Source: Deltaproteobacteria bacterium (GTDB lineage: Bacteria; Desulfobacterota; Desulfobulbia; Desulfobulbales; Desulfocapsaceae). From it: DNA of 64,000 bases. The stretch is taken from contig PDQQ01000013.1 of assembly GCA_002747825.1 (NCBI GenBank), positions 1 through 64,000 on the forward strand, in the 5' to 3' direction. Each line of letters begins with the position of its first letter. The stretch's first letter is position 1. Of this stretch, positions 37,085 to 47,861 are shown piece by piece. A program made the translations under genes and the position numbers. The notes under the pieces are model-generated. The model was given only the letters and a program-made list of their open reading frames with translations. It did no database searches and was not told the origin of the DNA.

Positions 37085-39925
37085 GTGTTAAACAAAGCGT
37101 TCAGCAAGATGTCCACCAGGATCGGCAGACGCTCTTTTCTGAAGTTGGCAACGGTTGGAGCGGGGCTTGGAGCAACATCGGCCTTTGCGGCCGCCGACGC
37201 CATCCGTCCTGCGACCGACGAGGAGGTAAAGAATCCGTTTCCAGGCTCTAAAAGGGTAAAGACGATCTGCTCAATCTGCTCTGCAGGCTGCGGTATCATT
37301 GCCGAGGTGCAAAACGGGGTCTGGGTTCGCCAGGATGTGGCTCAGGATCACCCGATCAGCGAGGGCAGCCATTGCTGTAAGGGTATTGACCAGATTGATC
37401 TGGTCAAAAGCAAACAGCGTCTTAAGCACCCTTTGAAGAAGGAAAACGGCAAATGGAAACGTATTTCCTGGGAAAAGGCGATCGATGAGATTTCGACAAA
37501 GATGTTGAAGCTGCGAGAGGAAAGCGGCCCGGATATGGCGATGTTCCTCGGTTCGGCAAAGTTCAACACACAACAGGCGTTCTACTTTAGAAAATTTGCG
37601 GCGATGTGGGGAACGAATAATATCGACCACGTCGCCCGTATCTGACACTCCGCTACAGTCGCCGGTGTGGCGAACACGTGGGGGTATGGAGCCATGACAA
37701 ACCATTTTGGTGATGTCGTTGGCAATTCAAAGTTGATACTCGTTATCGGAGGCAATCCAGCAGCAGCCAACCCGATAGGGATGAAACATTTTCTGCAGGC
37801 AAAGGATCTCAACGATGCCAAGTTGATCGTTGTTGATCCTGTTTTCACCAAGACGGCGGCAAAGGCCGATCATTATCTGCGAATCCGCACAGGAACAGAT
37901 GTCGCCTTTATCTACGGCCTTCTCCATGTCATATTCAAAAATGGCTGGGAGGATAAGGAGCACATAGAGAGCAGGGTTTACGGGATGGAAGAAGTGAGGG
38001 CGGAAGCGGCCAAGTGGACGCCTGAAGAGACCTCTGATGTTACCGGAATTCCGGCCCAACAAATTATTCAGGTGGCAACACTGCTCGCCAAGCATAAGCC
38101 TGGAACAGTCGTTTGGGCGCTGGGGATTACACAGCATTCGACCGGAACATCCAACACCCGAATCCTCCCCATACTCCAGCTGGCTCTGGGCAATATGGGG
38201 AAAAAAGGTGGCGGCTGCAACATTATCCGGGGTCATGACAATGTTCAGGGTTCCACGGATATGTGCTGTCTCGCAGATAGTCTTCCCGGGTACTACGGGC
38301 TCTCAGAAGGCTCCTGGAGATATTTTGCCAAGTCCTGGGGGCTCGACTACGAGTGGCTCAAGGGTCGTTTTGCCAGCAAAGAGTGGATGGAGACGAAGGG
38401 ATTTTCCCTGGCCAAATGGTGGCAGGGCGTCCTGCAAAAGGAAAAGACCTACTCCTCCTCTCCGGTTCGCGCCCTCTGGGTACAGGGAAACGGGATCACC
38501 TCCATGGCCCATCAGGTGGAGATCCAGGAGGCCCTTGACAAGCTGGATCTGGTCGTCATCGCCGATCCGTTTCTCAACGAGGCAGCGGTGCTCACCAACC
38601 GTAAGGATGATATGTACGTCCTTCCGGTTGCCACCCAGTTTGAAACGGAAGGCTCTGTTACAGCAACCAACCGTTCCTCCCAGTGGCGCTCGAAGGTGGT
38701 CGATCCACTGTATGAGAGCAAGCCTGACCACGAGGTCATGTTTGCATTTGCCAAAAAGTTCGGCTTTTATGATGAATTTACCAGGGCAATGCGGCTTGAG
38801 GTGAAAGACGGCGAGCTGGTTGAGGTCAAGGAGGATTTTCTCTGGCCTGACGATGCAACCAACGAGCTGGCCAGAATCCTCAAGACCATAGGCCTGGGGG
38901 GCTGGACCCATCAAAGGCTGCGGGCCCATCAGGAAAACTGGCATATGTTTGATCCAATTACCCTCGGGGGCAAGGGGCCAATGAAGGGCCAGTATTATGG
39001 TCTGCCCTGGCCGAGCTGGGACGAAAACCATCCAGGCAGCCCGGTGCTCTACGATATCGATACCCCTGTTGCTGGTGGTGGAATGGGATTCAGGAACCGC
39101 TTTGGTCTGGAACACGATGGTGTCAGCCAGCTTGCCCGTGAGAGTGTAACCGTATCAGGCTCAAAGGTCGCAGGCGGCTATCCGGAAATCACCAGGGAAA
39201 ACATCGAATCCGTTCTTGGCATAAGCCTTACAGAAGAGGAAAAGGCCAAAATGGGCAGCAACTGGAAGACCGACATCAGCGGCATCATCACACAAAAATG
39301 CCTTGAGGCCGGAGTCGCTCCCTACGGTAACGCAAAGGCCCGGGTGGTCGTCTGGACATTTCCCGATCCGGTGCCAAAGCATCGAGAGCCTATCCACTCA
39401 TCACGCCCTGATCTGGTGGTCAAGTATCCGACCTACGAAGACCAGAAAAACAACTTCCGCGTCGACACCAAATACATCTCAGAACAGACAGCACAAGAGT
39501 GGGCAAAGGATTTCCCGACTATGCTTGTCACAATGCGGGTGGTCAACCTCAGTGGTGCCGGTATGCTTGAGAGGGTCTCAAAGTATCTCTCCCATATCAC
39601 TCCCGAAATGTTTGCCAATATCCACCCGGATCTGGCACTCAAGTACGGCCTGCGTGACGGAGATATGATGTGGCTGCATGCACCACAGGGTACAAAGATC
39701 AAGGTCAAGGCCCAGTACAGCTACAGCGTTACGCCGGACAGAATCGCGATGCCGTACAACTTTGCCGGTGTTATGCAGGGTGTTGACCTCAGTGACAGAT
39801 ATCCGGAAGGGACAAGACCTTATGCGGTTGGAGAAAGTTTCAATACGATCACCAACTACGGATTTGATATCATAACGCAGATTCCCGAGTTCAACGCCGG
39901 TCTCTGTAGAATAGAGAAAGCATAG
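37085..39925 (+). CDS. fdhA: Selenocysteine-containing formate dehydrogenase, catalytic subunit
   Basis: Periplasmic Mo/W-bis-MGD enzyme that oxidises formate to CO2. The GTG start at 37085 opens a Tat signal (RRSFLK). The 4Fe-4S site is CSICSAGC...HCCKG (about residues 61-98). An in-frame TGA at 37643-37645 (codon 187) stands in the context ARI-U-HSATVAGVANTWG, the known selenocysteine position, and the same frame continues without break to 39925 (946 residues). A SECIS-like hairpin follows the TGA. The C-terminal molybdopterin-dinucleotide-binding domain (HPDLALKYGLRDGD, NFAGVMQGVD) is intact. Annotation pipelines may wrongly split this gene at the TGA. SelB is encoded at 55.8 kb. Confidence 0.95.
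37643..37672 (+). promoter_or_regulatory. Selenocysteine UGA and SECIS-like hairpin within fdhA
   Basis: UGA at 37643-37645 is followed by five bases, then CGCUACA (37651-37657), an eight-base loop GUCGCCGG, and UGUGGCG (37666-37672). The stem has seven pairs, one of them G-U. A GU at the start of the loop agrees with bacterial SECIS elements bound by SelB. Stem and loop lie within coding sequence, as bacterial SECIS elements do. Confidence 0.85.
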
Positions 39926-39935
39926 GGGGGTAATC

Positions 39936-40502
39936 ATGAGTTTCGAACAAGCTCGAATGAAGTTTTTCTGCGACAGCAATCGTTGCATTGAGTGTTTTGC
40001 CTGCAGCATTGGCTGTGCCGAAGCGCATGAGCTACCGGTTGGCATCAGCAGGCGAAAGGTGATTACGATGCATAAGGGCGTTGTCGGCAAAGAGTACTCA
40101 ACATCCATTGCCTGTATGCATTGTACCGATGCTCCCTGTGCGCAGGTTTGTCCTGTCGATTGCTTCTATATCCGTGAGGACGGAATTGTCCTGCACGACA
40201 AGAAAAAATGCATAGGCTGCGGTTACTGCCTGTACGCCTGCCCCTTTGGTGCGCCACAGTTTCCAAGGGACGGGGCTTTCGGGACCAAAGGCGCGATGGA
40301 TAAATGCACAATGTGCGCCGGCGGTCCGGAAGAGACAAACAGCGAGGAAGAACGGCATCTGTACGGTCAAAACCGTATCGCAGAAGGACGGGTGCCCATA
40401 TGCTCGGCTGTATGCGCAACCAAGGCCTTGCTGGTCGGTGATGCGGAAGAAGTGTCGACCATTTACCGTAAACGTGTCTCATCAAGAGGCAAAGGAGCAT
40501 AA
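39936..40502 (+). CDS. fdhB: Formate dehydrogenase iron-sulfur subunit
   Basis: Electron-transfer subunit with four 4Fe-4S clusters. Cysteine groups are CIECFACSIGC (about residue 17), CMHCTDAPCAQVCPVDC (about 66), CIGCGYCLYACP (about 94) and CTMC...CSAVC (about 125-160). The 188 residues match short FdhB subunits without a C-terminal membrane anchor. GGGGGG before the ATG serves as ribosome binding site. It should pass electrons from FdhA to the cytochrome b subunit. Confidence 0.93.
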   Translation: MSFEQARMKFFCDSNRCIECFACSIGCAEAHELPVGISRRKVITMHKGVVGKEYSTSIACMHCTDAPCAQVCPVDCFYIREDGIVLHDKKKCIGCGYCLYACPFGAPQFPRDGAFGTKGAMDKCTMCAGGPEETNSEEERHLYGQNRIAEGRVPICSAVCATKALLVGDAEEVSTIYRKRVSSRGKGA

Positions 40503-40509
40503 TCAAGTG

Positions 40510-41409
40510 ATGAAAAAAACAGCATTTTTTATCATCACTTCTCTTTTTCTGGTGTCAGCTGCCCTGGCAGCTGACAGCCAGATATGGGGAGAGATGATGA
40601 TCCCCAATATTCTTGACTACGGCAAAGAAGGTTCTCTCGACCTGGGCCCCCTGTTCACCCTGCTGCAAGGTACCTACTTTCGCTGGGTGTTTCTTGCCAT
40701 AACGGTTGGAGTTCCGACTATCTTTCTTGTACATTACCTGGTCTGGGGGCCAAAGGTTTTCTCCCATGGCGGAGACAAGATTTACATTTTCAGCCTGTTT
40801 CAACGGATTGTACATCTCCTGGCTGTCATATCCTTTCTCGTTCTTGTACCAACAGGACTGATGATGGTTTTCGGCAGATACCTCGGAGGTGGAACCCCGG
40901 TCTATCTTGCGCGAAATCTCCATGCCATGGCTACTGTGGTCTTTTTTATTGCTGTTTTTCCTATGTTTCTCTGCTGGTGCCTCGATATGCTTCCCTCCAC
41001 CGATGATATCAAATGGGTATTTATTCTCGGAGGCTACCTCAGCAAGAAGAAACGGGAGATACCGGCAGGGAAGTTCAACGCGGGACAAAAGATGTGGTTC
41101 TGGGTGGCAACCCTTGGGGGGATGGTGATGATTGCCACAGGTCTGATGATGTACTTTCAGGATTTCAATCTTGGCATTGCCCGGACACTTGGTTTGTCAC
41201 AGATAGACCTGTTACGTGGTGCAGCCATTGTGCATAATGTGCTTGCAGCACTCATTACAGCCTTCTTTTTTACCCATGCATATATGTCCCTTTTTGCCAT
41301 TAAGGGTGCAATTCACAGCATCATTACAGGCTATAAGGAGGAAGAAGAGGTAAAATATCTGCATAGCTCTTACTACAAAAAGCTTCAACAGCAACGGGCA
41401 AAATCATAA
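40510..41409 (+). CDS. fdhC: Formate dehydrogenase cytochrome b subunit
   Basis: Membrane subunit that anchors FdhAB and hands electrons to quinone. Residues 1-20 look like a signal or first helix, followed by four main helices. Candidate haem-b histidines are in QRIVHLLAV, ARNLHAMAT, and VHNVLAAL...FFTHAY, the FdoI/FdnI pattern. ATG 40510 (with GTG 40507 directly before it) follows AAAGGAG; the frame is open much further upstream inside fdhB, which is not coding. Length is 299 residues. It ends the operon. Confidence 0.9.
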   Translation: MKKTAFFIITSLFLVSAALAADSQIWGEMMIPNILDYGKEGSLDLGPLFTLLQGTYFRWVFLAITVGVPTIFLVHYLVWGPKVFSHGGDKIYIFSLFQRIVHLLAVISFLVLVPTGLMMVFGRYLGGGTPVYLARNLHAMATVVFFIAVFPMFLCWCLDMLPSTDDIKWVFILGGYLSKKKREIPAGKFNAGQKMWFWVATLGGMVMIATGLMMYFQDFNLGIARTLGLSQIDLLRGAAIVHNVLAALITAFFFTHAYMSLFAIKGAIHSIITGYKEEEEVKYLHSSYYKKLQQQRAKS

Positions 41410-41540
41410 GCAACAGCAGGCGAAACCATCCTGAACGAAAAACTGGCTTTGCTCCAGCTGCAGCCCCTTGAAACGTTGCAGTTTTCACTGTGGCCAACGC
41501 AGCCTGTTTTTCGTAATGGTCTTCCGCAAACACGAATATC

Positions 41541-41602
41541 CCCCACAGAGAAAGGTTCACCCGCAGATCCGGTGAACAAGAAGCACTCTCTGTGGGGTTT
41601 TT
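41541..41602 (+). terminator. Rho-independent terminator of the fdh operon
   Basis: CCCCACAGAG (41541-41550) pairs exactly with CTCTGTGGGG (41588-41597), followed by TTTTT. Inside, GTTCACC (41555-41561) pairs with GGTGAAC (41571-41577), giving a long two-part stem. It lies 131 bp after the fdhC stop. The unusual length leaves room for an additional RNA role. Confidence 0.85.
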
Positions 41603-41979
41603 GAGAGGTAACAAAGAAAACTCCTCTGCGGGTCGGCGATTTTTCGGTGAGCCTCCGTTACAAGGCATTCCATGTAGTACACGCCTTGTGCCTTGACTTG
41701 CGAAAAACTCTGCCCATCAGAAATGCTAACCTGGATATTTCATAAACATTGTGTCAATTTTTTAAACATTGCCGATATTCTAATATACGACATCGAGAAC
41801 ATTACAGTTTTACAATATCCAGAGTGTTCACCAAAGGTCAGTCCATGCGGCACCATCTTCTTTGCGTATTTTTGCAGTAAATAGAGTTTACTATTACCTA
41901 ATGCAAAAAACTTCGAACCTGACACCGCCTGAACTGATGAAATATCCGGGCTAAACCTCACTTTTCTTCGCTGAGCAGG
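41603..41979. other. Gene-free stretch after the fdh terminator
   Basis: About 380 bp between convergent genes. It contains one inverted repeat, ACAAGGC (41660-41666) and GCCTTGT (41683-41689), with a 16-base spacer. No coding frame or known RNA was recognised. Confidence 0.35.
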
Positions 41980-42870
41980 TTATTCCTCTGAGACAGGCTC
42001 CTTCTGCAAAGAATCAGATGAATCGAGGATATCGTCTTCCTTTTTCTTTTTACTGTTGCGGCGAAAAAGGCGGGCAAAAAACCCCCTCTTTCGGGTTTGT
42101 TTCTCGTTTGACAAGACCTCTGAAGAGATGGCTTGACAATCTGCACAAAGCCCCCCGCCATCGGCAGCCTCTTCTTTGCCATCCAGACTGCAACCGCAGA
42201 TGGAACAGACCGCCGGAGAGCCGTGGTCTTTCTCACCCGCAGGTTCCGATTCAAAAACGACATCTTCTCCCCCGACCTCAAAGACATCCTCATCACCACC
42301 CTTCTCAGGAATGCCCTCGACCTCACTCAGCAGAGAGGTAACATCGGCGATACTTCCATCTGCAGGGGAAGGATCTTCTGCTCCAACCTCGTCATCAGAA
42401 AGCTCCAGAGAAGAAACGACCTTTTCTTGACCCTCAGCAAGTCCGGAGGTTGTTCTCTGCTCCTCGACCTCGAGAAAATACTCGGTAAAAGATTCGGAAG
42501 AGAGAGCAGCATCTTCTTCACTATCCAGAGCCAGACCAGCGACAACGGGCTTTTGTTCTGATCCTGCCGACGAAACGGCGAAAAGAATTTCTTTTTGTGA
42601 AGAATCCTCAAGCACACTCTCATCAAGGGCAAACTTTTTGTCACAGTCGGGACACACTATTTTCTTTTGATACAGTGTGTTCTCAGCAGTTCCTCTCAGG
42701 CTGCAGTGTGGACAAACTATCCGAACGAAAGCTCCCTGATCATTGTCGGGGATAACACTGCATTCTGCGATAAATCGCCCCTCACAATCCGGACAGGAAA
42801 CCTTTGAATTAAAGAGAGAATCCTCTGCAACCCCTTCAAGCCCGCAGTAAGGGCAAAATAGCCTCATCAT
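41980..42870 (-). CDS. Zinc-ribbon protein with acidic low-complexity region
   Basis: A 296-residue protein that I cannot name. It has two MJ0042-type zinc ribbons at the N-terminus (CPYC...CPDC about residues 6-29 and CPHC...CPDC about 54-77), a long Glu/Ser/Asp-rich region (about 95-220), and a third ribbon CSICGCSLDG...CADC (about 221-243). The C-terminal 40 residues are basic (RKRGFFARLFRRNSKKKKED). There is no membrane segment. Such ribbons often begin regulatory or scaffold proteins in deltaproteobacteria. The gene stands alone; its promoter region is shared with divergent copA. Confidence 0.6.
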   Translation of the reverse strand: MMRLFCPYCGLEGVAEDSLFNSKVSCPDCEGRFIAECSVIPDNDQGAFVRIVCPHCSLRGTAENTLYQKKIVCPDCDKKFALDESVLEDSSQKEILFAVSSAGSEQKPVVAGLALDSEEDAALSSESFTEYFLEVEEQRTTSGLAEGQEKVVSSLELSDDEVGAEDPSPADGSIADVTSLLSEVEGIPEKGGDEDVFEVGGEDVVFESEPAGEKDHGSPAVCSICGCSLDGKEEAADGGGLCADCQAISSEVLSNEKQTRKRGFFARLFRRNSKKKKEDDILDSSDSLQKEPVSEE

Positions 42871-43264
42871 AAGTCTCCGAATATTAATTGTTCTTTATTT
42901 GTAACGATTCATAAGGTGCAAAACAGATAACCGCAGACATCTCGGCCGGATCTTTAGAGGTAATTGTACCCTCTCACAGCCACTTCAACAAATAAATTAT
43001 GTAAAAAACGTAGAGAATTTCTCAGATAGGAAAATCTTGTCCAGATTCAGCACAGAAAAACCAGAACTTCGTTACGATAAACAATGGACCTCCTTCCCCG
43101 TATTTTACATGCCTTCCCCAACCATTCCAACCAGAGATCCTGACCTTTTTCAATTAAGGCTTCCCATACAAAAACAATTTTTGTAGAAAAAGAGATTGCA
43201 AACTGGCCCAATGGGCTTGTCCCGAGTAAAAATGACCAACAGGCCCTCATCAAACAAAAAAACC
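42871..43264. other. Gene-free divergent promoter region before copA
   Basis: About 390 bp. The copA frame is open upstream to 43196, but the family start is best placed at 43265. No copper-regulator palindrome (CueR or CsoR type) could be picked out with confidence. Confidence 0.35.
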
Positions 43265-45541
43265 ATGGATAAGAGAGTACAGTTTGACATAGGCGGTATG
43301 CACTGTGCCGCCTGCTCAGCGCGTATAGAAAAGGTTATCAACAATCTCTCTGGCATAACAACCTGCTCTGTCAACCTCGCCACCCAAAAGGCAGATATCC
43401 GCTTTGACCCCAAAGCCCTAGGTTCAGAGGAGATCAGAGCAGGCATAGAAAAACTGGGCTTTACCGCGGTACCGGTTCAACAACACAGAACCACCCAAAA
43501 ACAGTCGGAACAACAGCATCTGGAGGCAATACGGCATCGGCTCATCCCGCTGGCCATCCTTTCGAGCAGTATTCTTCTGATCTCTATGGGGCCGATGCTC
43601 GGTCTCCCGTTTCCCCGGATTCTGTCTCCGGATACATCTCCTCTCTACCATGCCCTTCTCCAGTTTGTATTGATCCTTCCAGTTCTCTACCTTGGACGGA
43701 ACTTCTATCTCAGTGGCATACCAGCTCTCGTCCGCGGCCTTCCCAACATGGACAGCCTGATTGCCATTGGTACAGGAGCTGCGGTGGTCTACTCCACCTG
43801 GAACCTGCTGGAAATCGCCTTTGGCATAGACCCTGTTGCCAAGGCACATGACCTCTATTTTGAATCTGCCGCCGTACTGATTGCCCTTATCTCGCTTGGC
43901 AAATATCTCGAAATGCGTTCAAAGGTGCGCACCGGAGATGCAATTACAGCCCTGATGCGACTCGCCCCGGCTCAGGCCACCGTTCTTGACAGCAATGGAG
44001 GGCAAAGACAGGTCGCCGTCGAGGCGCTCTGCGTCGGAGATACAATCCTTTTACGACCCGGCGAGCGGGTTCCGGTAGATGGCACCGTCGTAGAAGGCAA
44101 CTCGAGTGTCGATCAATCGATGCTTACCGGGGAAAGTCTGCCTGTGGTAAAGACCAAAGGCAGTCTTCTTTACAGCGGGACACTCAACACCACAGGCACG
44201 CTGCATTTTTCCGCCACCAGGGTTGGCGAAAAGACCACACTTGCCCGCATCATTGCCCTCGTTGAAGAAGCACAGGGCAGTAAGGCGCCGATTGCCCGTT
44301 TCGCCGACCGGGTCAGTCTCTACTTTGTCCCTGTCGTTATCGCAATTGCAGTGCTGGCCGGGCTCAGCTGGTTTTTCCTTGGCGAAGCCGGACTCAGCTA
44401 TGCCGTACGCATCTTTATCGCCGTCATGGTTATTGCCTGTCCCTGCGCTATGGGGTTGGCCACCCCGACCTCAATTATGGTCGGAACAGGCAGAGGCGCC
44501 CAACTCGGAATCCTGATCAAGACCGGAGAGATTCTTGAAAGAGCCCAGGCCACAGACTGTATTGTCTTTGACAAAACAGGTACCCTGACCATTGGTAAAC
44601 CAGAGGTTACCGACATTGTCTCTGCCAATGACTGGCCGGAAACAAGGATACTCAGTCTGGCCGCATCGCTGGAACAGGCCTCGGAACACCCCCTTGCCAG
44701 CGCAATAGTCCATGCTGCAAAAAAACGAAAATGTCAACAGTACCGTATCGAAGATTTTACAGCCTTGCCCGGCTCCGGAGTGCAGGCCAGAGTAGAATTT
44801 CTCGGAGAGGCCTGCAGAATTTTTCTTGGCAATGCAGCCTTTATCAGCGGCCATCTCGAAAAACCTCTTCTCCAGGACATTGAAACCAGGGCGCAGGAGT
44901 TGGCATCGGCGGGCAAAACCGTTCTCTATCTTGCGACAAAAGGTGCTCTGGCTGGCCTGATTGCCGTTGCCGATCCACTGAAAACAGAGGCCCAAGAGGT
45001 CATAGGCCAGCTTACCGGCCAAGGACTCAGGGTCGTCATGTTGACCGGCGACACCCCCAAAACCGCCGAAGCTGTTGCTGCAGCGGCCGGAATACGCGAT
45101 GTTATTGCAGGAGTACTGCCGGCGGAAAAGGCAGAAAAAGTGCAGGAACTCCAAAAAAACGGCCATACGGTGGCAATGGTCGGTGATGGAATCAACGATG
45201 CGCCGGCTCTGGCCTGTGCAGACGTGGGTATCGCAATGGGTAGCGGTATAGATGTGGCGATGGAATCGGCAGATATTGTGCTGATGAACAACCATCTGGA
45301 GGGTATTATACATGCCCTGGCACTGAGTCGTGCAACCATGAAAAATATCCGCCAGAACCTGTTTTGGGCCTTTGCCTACAACGTTGTCGGTATTCCTGTG
45401 GCAGCCGGCGTTCTGGTTATATTCGGTGGCCCGGCCCTCAACCCGATGCTCGGAGGAGCGGCCATGGCGATGAGCTCTGTCTCGGTGGTCACCAATGCCC
45501 TGCGCCTGCGACATTTTTCACCGAAACAGAAAGGCCCTTGA
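43265..45541 (+). CDS. copA: Copper-translocating P1B-type ATPase
   Basis: Inner-membrane pump that exports Cu(I). In order: one heavy-metal-binding domain (GMHCAACSARIEKV, about residues 12-25), membrane helices, the transmembrane metal site CPC in VIACPCAMGLATP (about 390), the phosphorylated Asp in DKTGTLT (about 436), the SEHPLA histidine motif, and GDGINDAPAL (about 640). The MXXSS-type motif near the C-terminus (AMAMSSVSVVTNALRLR) is typical of Cu(I) pumps. From ATG 43265 the protein has 758 residues; an in-frame ATG at 43232 is possible. It stands alone, without a visible chaperone or regulator gene. Confidence 0.92.
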   Translation: MDKRVQFDIGGMHCAACSARIEKVINNLSGITTCSVNLATQKADIRFDPKALGSEEIRAGIEKLGFTAVPVQQHRTTQKQSEQQHLEAIRHRLIPLAILSSSILLISMGPMLGLPFPRILSPDTSPLYHALLQFVLILPVLYLGRNFYLSGIPALVRGLPNMDSLIAIGTGAAVVYSTWNLLEIAFGIDPVAKAHDLYFESAAVLIALISLGKYLEMRSKVRTGDAITALMRLAPAQATVLDSNGGQRQVAVEALCVGDTILLRPGERVPVDGTVVEGNSSVDQSMLTGESLPVVKTKGSLLYSGTLNTTGTLHFSATRVGEKTTLARIIALVEEAQGSKAPIARFADRVSLYFVPVVIAIAVLAGLSWFFLGEAGLSYAVRIFIAVMVIACPCAMGLATPTSIMVGTGRGAQLGILIKTGEILERAQATDCIVFDKTGTLTIGKPEVTDIVSANDWPETRILSLAASLEQASEHPLASAIVHAAKKRKCQQYRIEDFTALPGSGVQARVEFLGEACRIFLGNAAFISGHLEKPLLQDIETRAQELASAGKTVLYLATKGALAGLIAVADPLKTEAQEVIGQLTGQGLRVVMLTGDTPKTAEAVAAAAGIRDVIAGVLPAEKAEKVQELQKNGHTVAMVGDGINDAPALACADVGIAMGSGIDVAMESADIVLMNNHLEGIIHALALSRATMKNIRQNLFWAFAYNVVGIPVAAGVLVIFGGPALNPMLGGAAMAMSSVSVVTNALRLRHFSPKQKGP

Positions 45542-45851
45542 AACGGTTGCTAGCCGGCGTGGAAAACTGACTGCATCTTTTGACAATTTTTGTTATATTT
45601 TTCAGTCTGGTTGACATATTTTTTTCAGGGCAGAGGCTTTGCACAGGTCGAAAGAGGTTGCGGTCTGACATCTGTTTTTTCAGAAGGCAACGAACCGGCA
45701 GGGCTGGAGCAGATAGCCACAACGAAGACAGAGCTCGGAACTTCGACACCCCGATTCTCTGTCTCTGAGCCGAGTTTCATTAAACGTACGACACCATTCG
45801 CGCTGCCCCCTCCAGACGGTCGGCCTTTCTCCTTAGCCAAGGGTGTATTCC
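45542..45851. other. Gene-free stretch upstream of the class III fructose-bisphosphatase gene
   Basis: About 310 bp. TTGACA occurs twice (near 45579 and 45612), each in an A+T-rich setting that could serve as promoter toward the bisphosphatase gene. No clear operator or RNA structure was recognised. Confidence 0.35.
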
Positions 45852-47699
45852 ATGTCAGAGACATCAAAAAATACGATCAAGCAACCGGTCGACAACACAC
45901 GGTCCGTGGGTGAAATTGACAGGCTGGCCGGACAGCTTCTGGAGATTGACCTGGAGCTCGACTCGAATATACCGACGACCATGTGGATCAGTGACTTACA
46001 CGGTGAAGGCGACCGTTTCAAGTCCATCTTAAGGGGCCGATTTGGCATGCTCTACCAGACCTGCAAGGAGGCCCTGCCCAAGACATTCAGCGCCGAAAAA
46101 CTACAGTATCTGACCAGAATCATCCGTAAGAATGCCTATCTCTACGATGATTCTGTCAAAATGGACAGGCAGGATGTCATCCTTTGCCTGGTTTCTGTCC
46201 TGCGCTACAAACTGACCAACGTCCGCAGGGAGCGGCATCAAACCTACCGGGGTGAATTTCAAGACGTTATTCAACGTCTTCTCTCCGGCTTACCGGTTCC
46301 GGACCCCATTTTTGAGGAACAGATCGTCTCAGACAGGCTGATAAACCATCTCAGCCTCTCTATCCGGCGGACACTGCTTGACCGAATTCAGGTTCTCGGC
46401 GACGTTTTTGACCGCGGCGAACAACCCGACAAGATCCTGCGGATCCTTTTTTCACACCATTACCGCAGCGGGGTGGATTACGTCTTCGGCAATCATGATA
46501 TTCTCTGGATGGGTGCTGCGGCTGGTTGCAAATCACTGGTTGCCGAGGCCCTGCGTATTACCTGCCGTTATGACCATTTTTCCTTTCTCGAGCGCATGGG
46601 TTTTGATACCACGAAACTGGCCGACTTTGCCATCGCCACCTATCCTTCGGAAAAAGTCACCGGAAACTTCAAGGCAAAAACCGCCAAGGGACGCTCTATG
46701 GAAAAGGCCCTGGCGATAATCCAGTTCAAACTTGAAGAAAAGACCATCCTCGACTTTCCGGAATACCAGATGTCATCAAGACTCTGGCTTGACAGACTAT
46801 CAAAAATGCTCAGGGAAAACGACACATCAGCTCTGAACGACAACCATTTTCCAACCATCGACCTGGACAATCCAGCGGCCTTGAGCCCTAAAGAATCTGC
46901 ACTGATCGACGATTTAACCGGGCAGTTTACCGGCAACCGTAAGTTGATGCGCCTGCTTGGCTATCTCTACAGCGAGGGGAAAACCTACCATATCCAGAAT
47001 AATTTCCTCAACATCCACGCCCTGGTACCATCCACTGCCGAAGGCGACTTCGAGGAATTTCTCGGACATAAGGGCCGCGCCCTGCTGGATGTTATCCAGA
47101 AGACCATTGAAGAGGTTGGACAAAATTATATCAATAAAAGGCCCCAGAAGCCGGAAGATCAGGCCCTGTTTTTTTATCTCTGGTGTGGCCCTAAATCACC
47201 CTTTTTCGGCAAACACGCGATGAAGACCTTTGAGAGGTATTTCCTTCTCGACAAGGCGACACACAAGGAGCGGACCCTGTTCTGGAAGGATAACCTGCAG
47301 ACAGACCAGTTTAAGAAAAAGATGCAGAAAGAATTTGGCGTGCAAAGGGTCATCTTTGGCCATACCCCGGTCGACTACCGGAAAGGCCTGCAAATGGCCA
47401 GCGAAGACGGCGTGGCAATAAATGTTGATGGCGGTTTCGCAGCGGCCTACTATAACAGGGGGCATTCACTGGTACACACCCCCCACCAGCTCTATGGCAT
47501 CATCCTGCCGACCCCGGAAGAGATTGAGGAGGCGGCGCAAAAACTGGAGTCTGCACCCCTTGATATTGAACTTATTGATGAGTTCCGAGAACCGATAAAG
47601 ATACGAGACACCATCGCCGGCAAAAAGCTGCTTGCCCTGCGCAGTAATATTCTGCAACAACTGCGGGCCTGCACTACAGAATCCGACGGGGAGGTTTGA
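45852..47699 (+). CDS. fbp: Class III fructose-1,6-bisphosphatase
   Basis: Metal-dependent phosphatase of gluconeogenesis, of the type first known from Firmicutes. It carries the calcineurin-like motifs [12 protein letters not shown] (about residue 47), [13 protein letters not shown] (about 183) and GNHDILW (about 214), plus a C-terminal histidine motif [11 protein letters not shown] (about 500). From ATG 45852, which follows AAGGG at good spacing, it has 615 residues, a little shorter than the B. subtilis enzyme (671). GTG 45843 is an alternative start. A GlpX-like gene follows 160 bp downstream. Confidence 0.9.
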   Translation: MSETSKNTIKQPVDNTRSVGEIDRLAGQLLEIDLELDSNIPTTMWISDLHGEGDRFKSILRGRFGMLYQTCKEALPKTFSAEKLQYLTRIIRKNAYLYDDSVKMDRQDVILCLVSVLRYKLTNVRRERHQTYRGEFQDVIQRLLSGLPVPDPIFEEQIVSDRLINHLSLSIRRTLLDRIQVLGDVFDRGEQPDKILRILFSHHYRSGVDYVFGNHDILWMGAAAGCKSLVAEALRITCRYDHFSFLERMGFDTTKLADFAIATYPSEKVTGNFKAKTAKGRSMEKALAIIQFKLEEKTILDFPEYQMSSRLWLDRLSKMLRENDTSALNDNHFPTIDLDNPAALSPKESALIDDLTGQFTGNRKLMRLLGYLYSEGKTYHIQNNFLNIHALVPSTAEGDFEEFLGHKGRALLDVIQKTIEEVGQNYINKRPQKPEDQALFFYLWCGPKSPFFGKHAMKTFERYFLLDKATHKERTLFWKDNLQTDQFKKKMQKEFGVQRVIFGHTPVDYRKGLQMASEDGVAINVDGGFAAAYYNRGHSLVHTPHQLYGIILPTPEEIEEAAQKLESAPLDIELIDEFREPIKIRDTIAGKKLLALRSNILQQLRACTTESDGEV

Positions 47700-47861
47700 G
47701 CTTCTGGATTTTTAAAAAATCAAGATATATTGAAAATTTAAATATATTTCCAAGGAAGCACTTTGCCAATATCTCTGCAGCCCACACAAGCACTGATGGT
47801 TTCGTAAACAGTTATCGCTTGTCCCTGGCTGGGCTCACCAATAAAAAAAGTTACGCGACCT

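Noticed and set aside
37643..37645. Nonsense mutation splitting fdhA into two genes
   Set aside because: The UGA is at the known selenocysteine position, followed by a SECIS-like hairpin, and the frame continues; selB is present.
44471..45514. Minus-strand frame of about 347 codons opposite copA
   Set aside because: It lies fully within the catalytic part of a certain P-type ATPase gene and has no family features or ribosome binding site.
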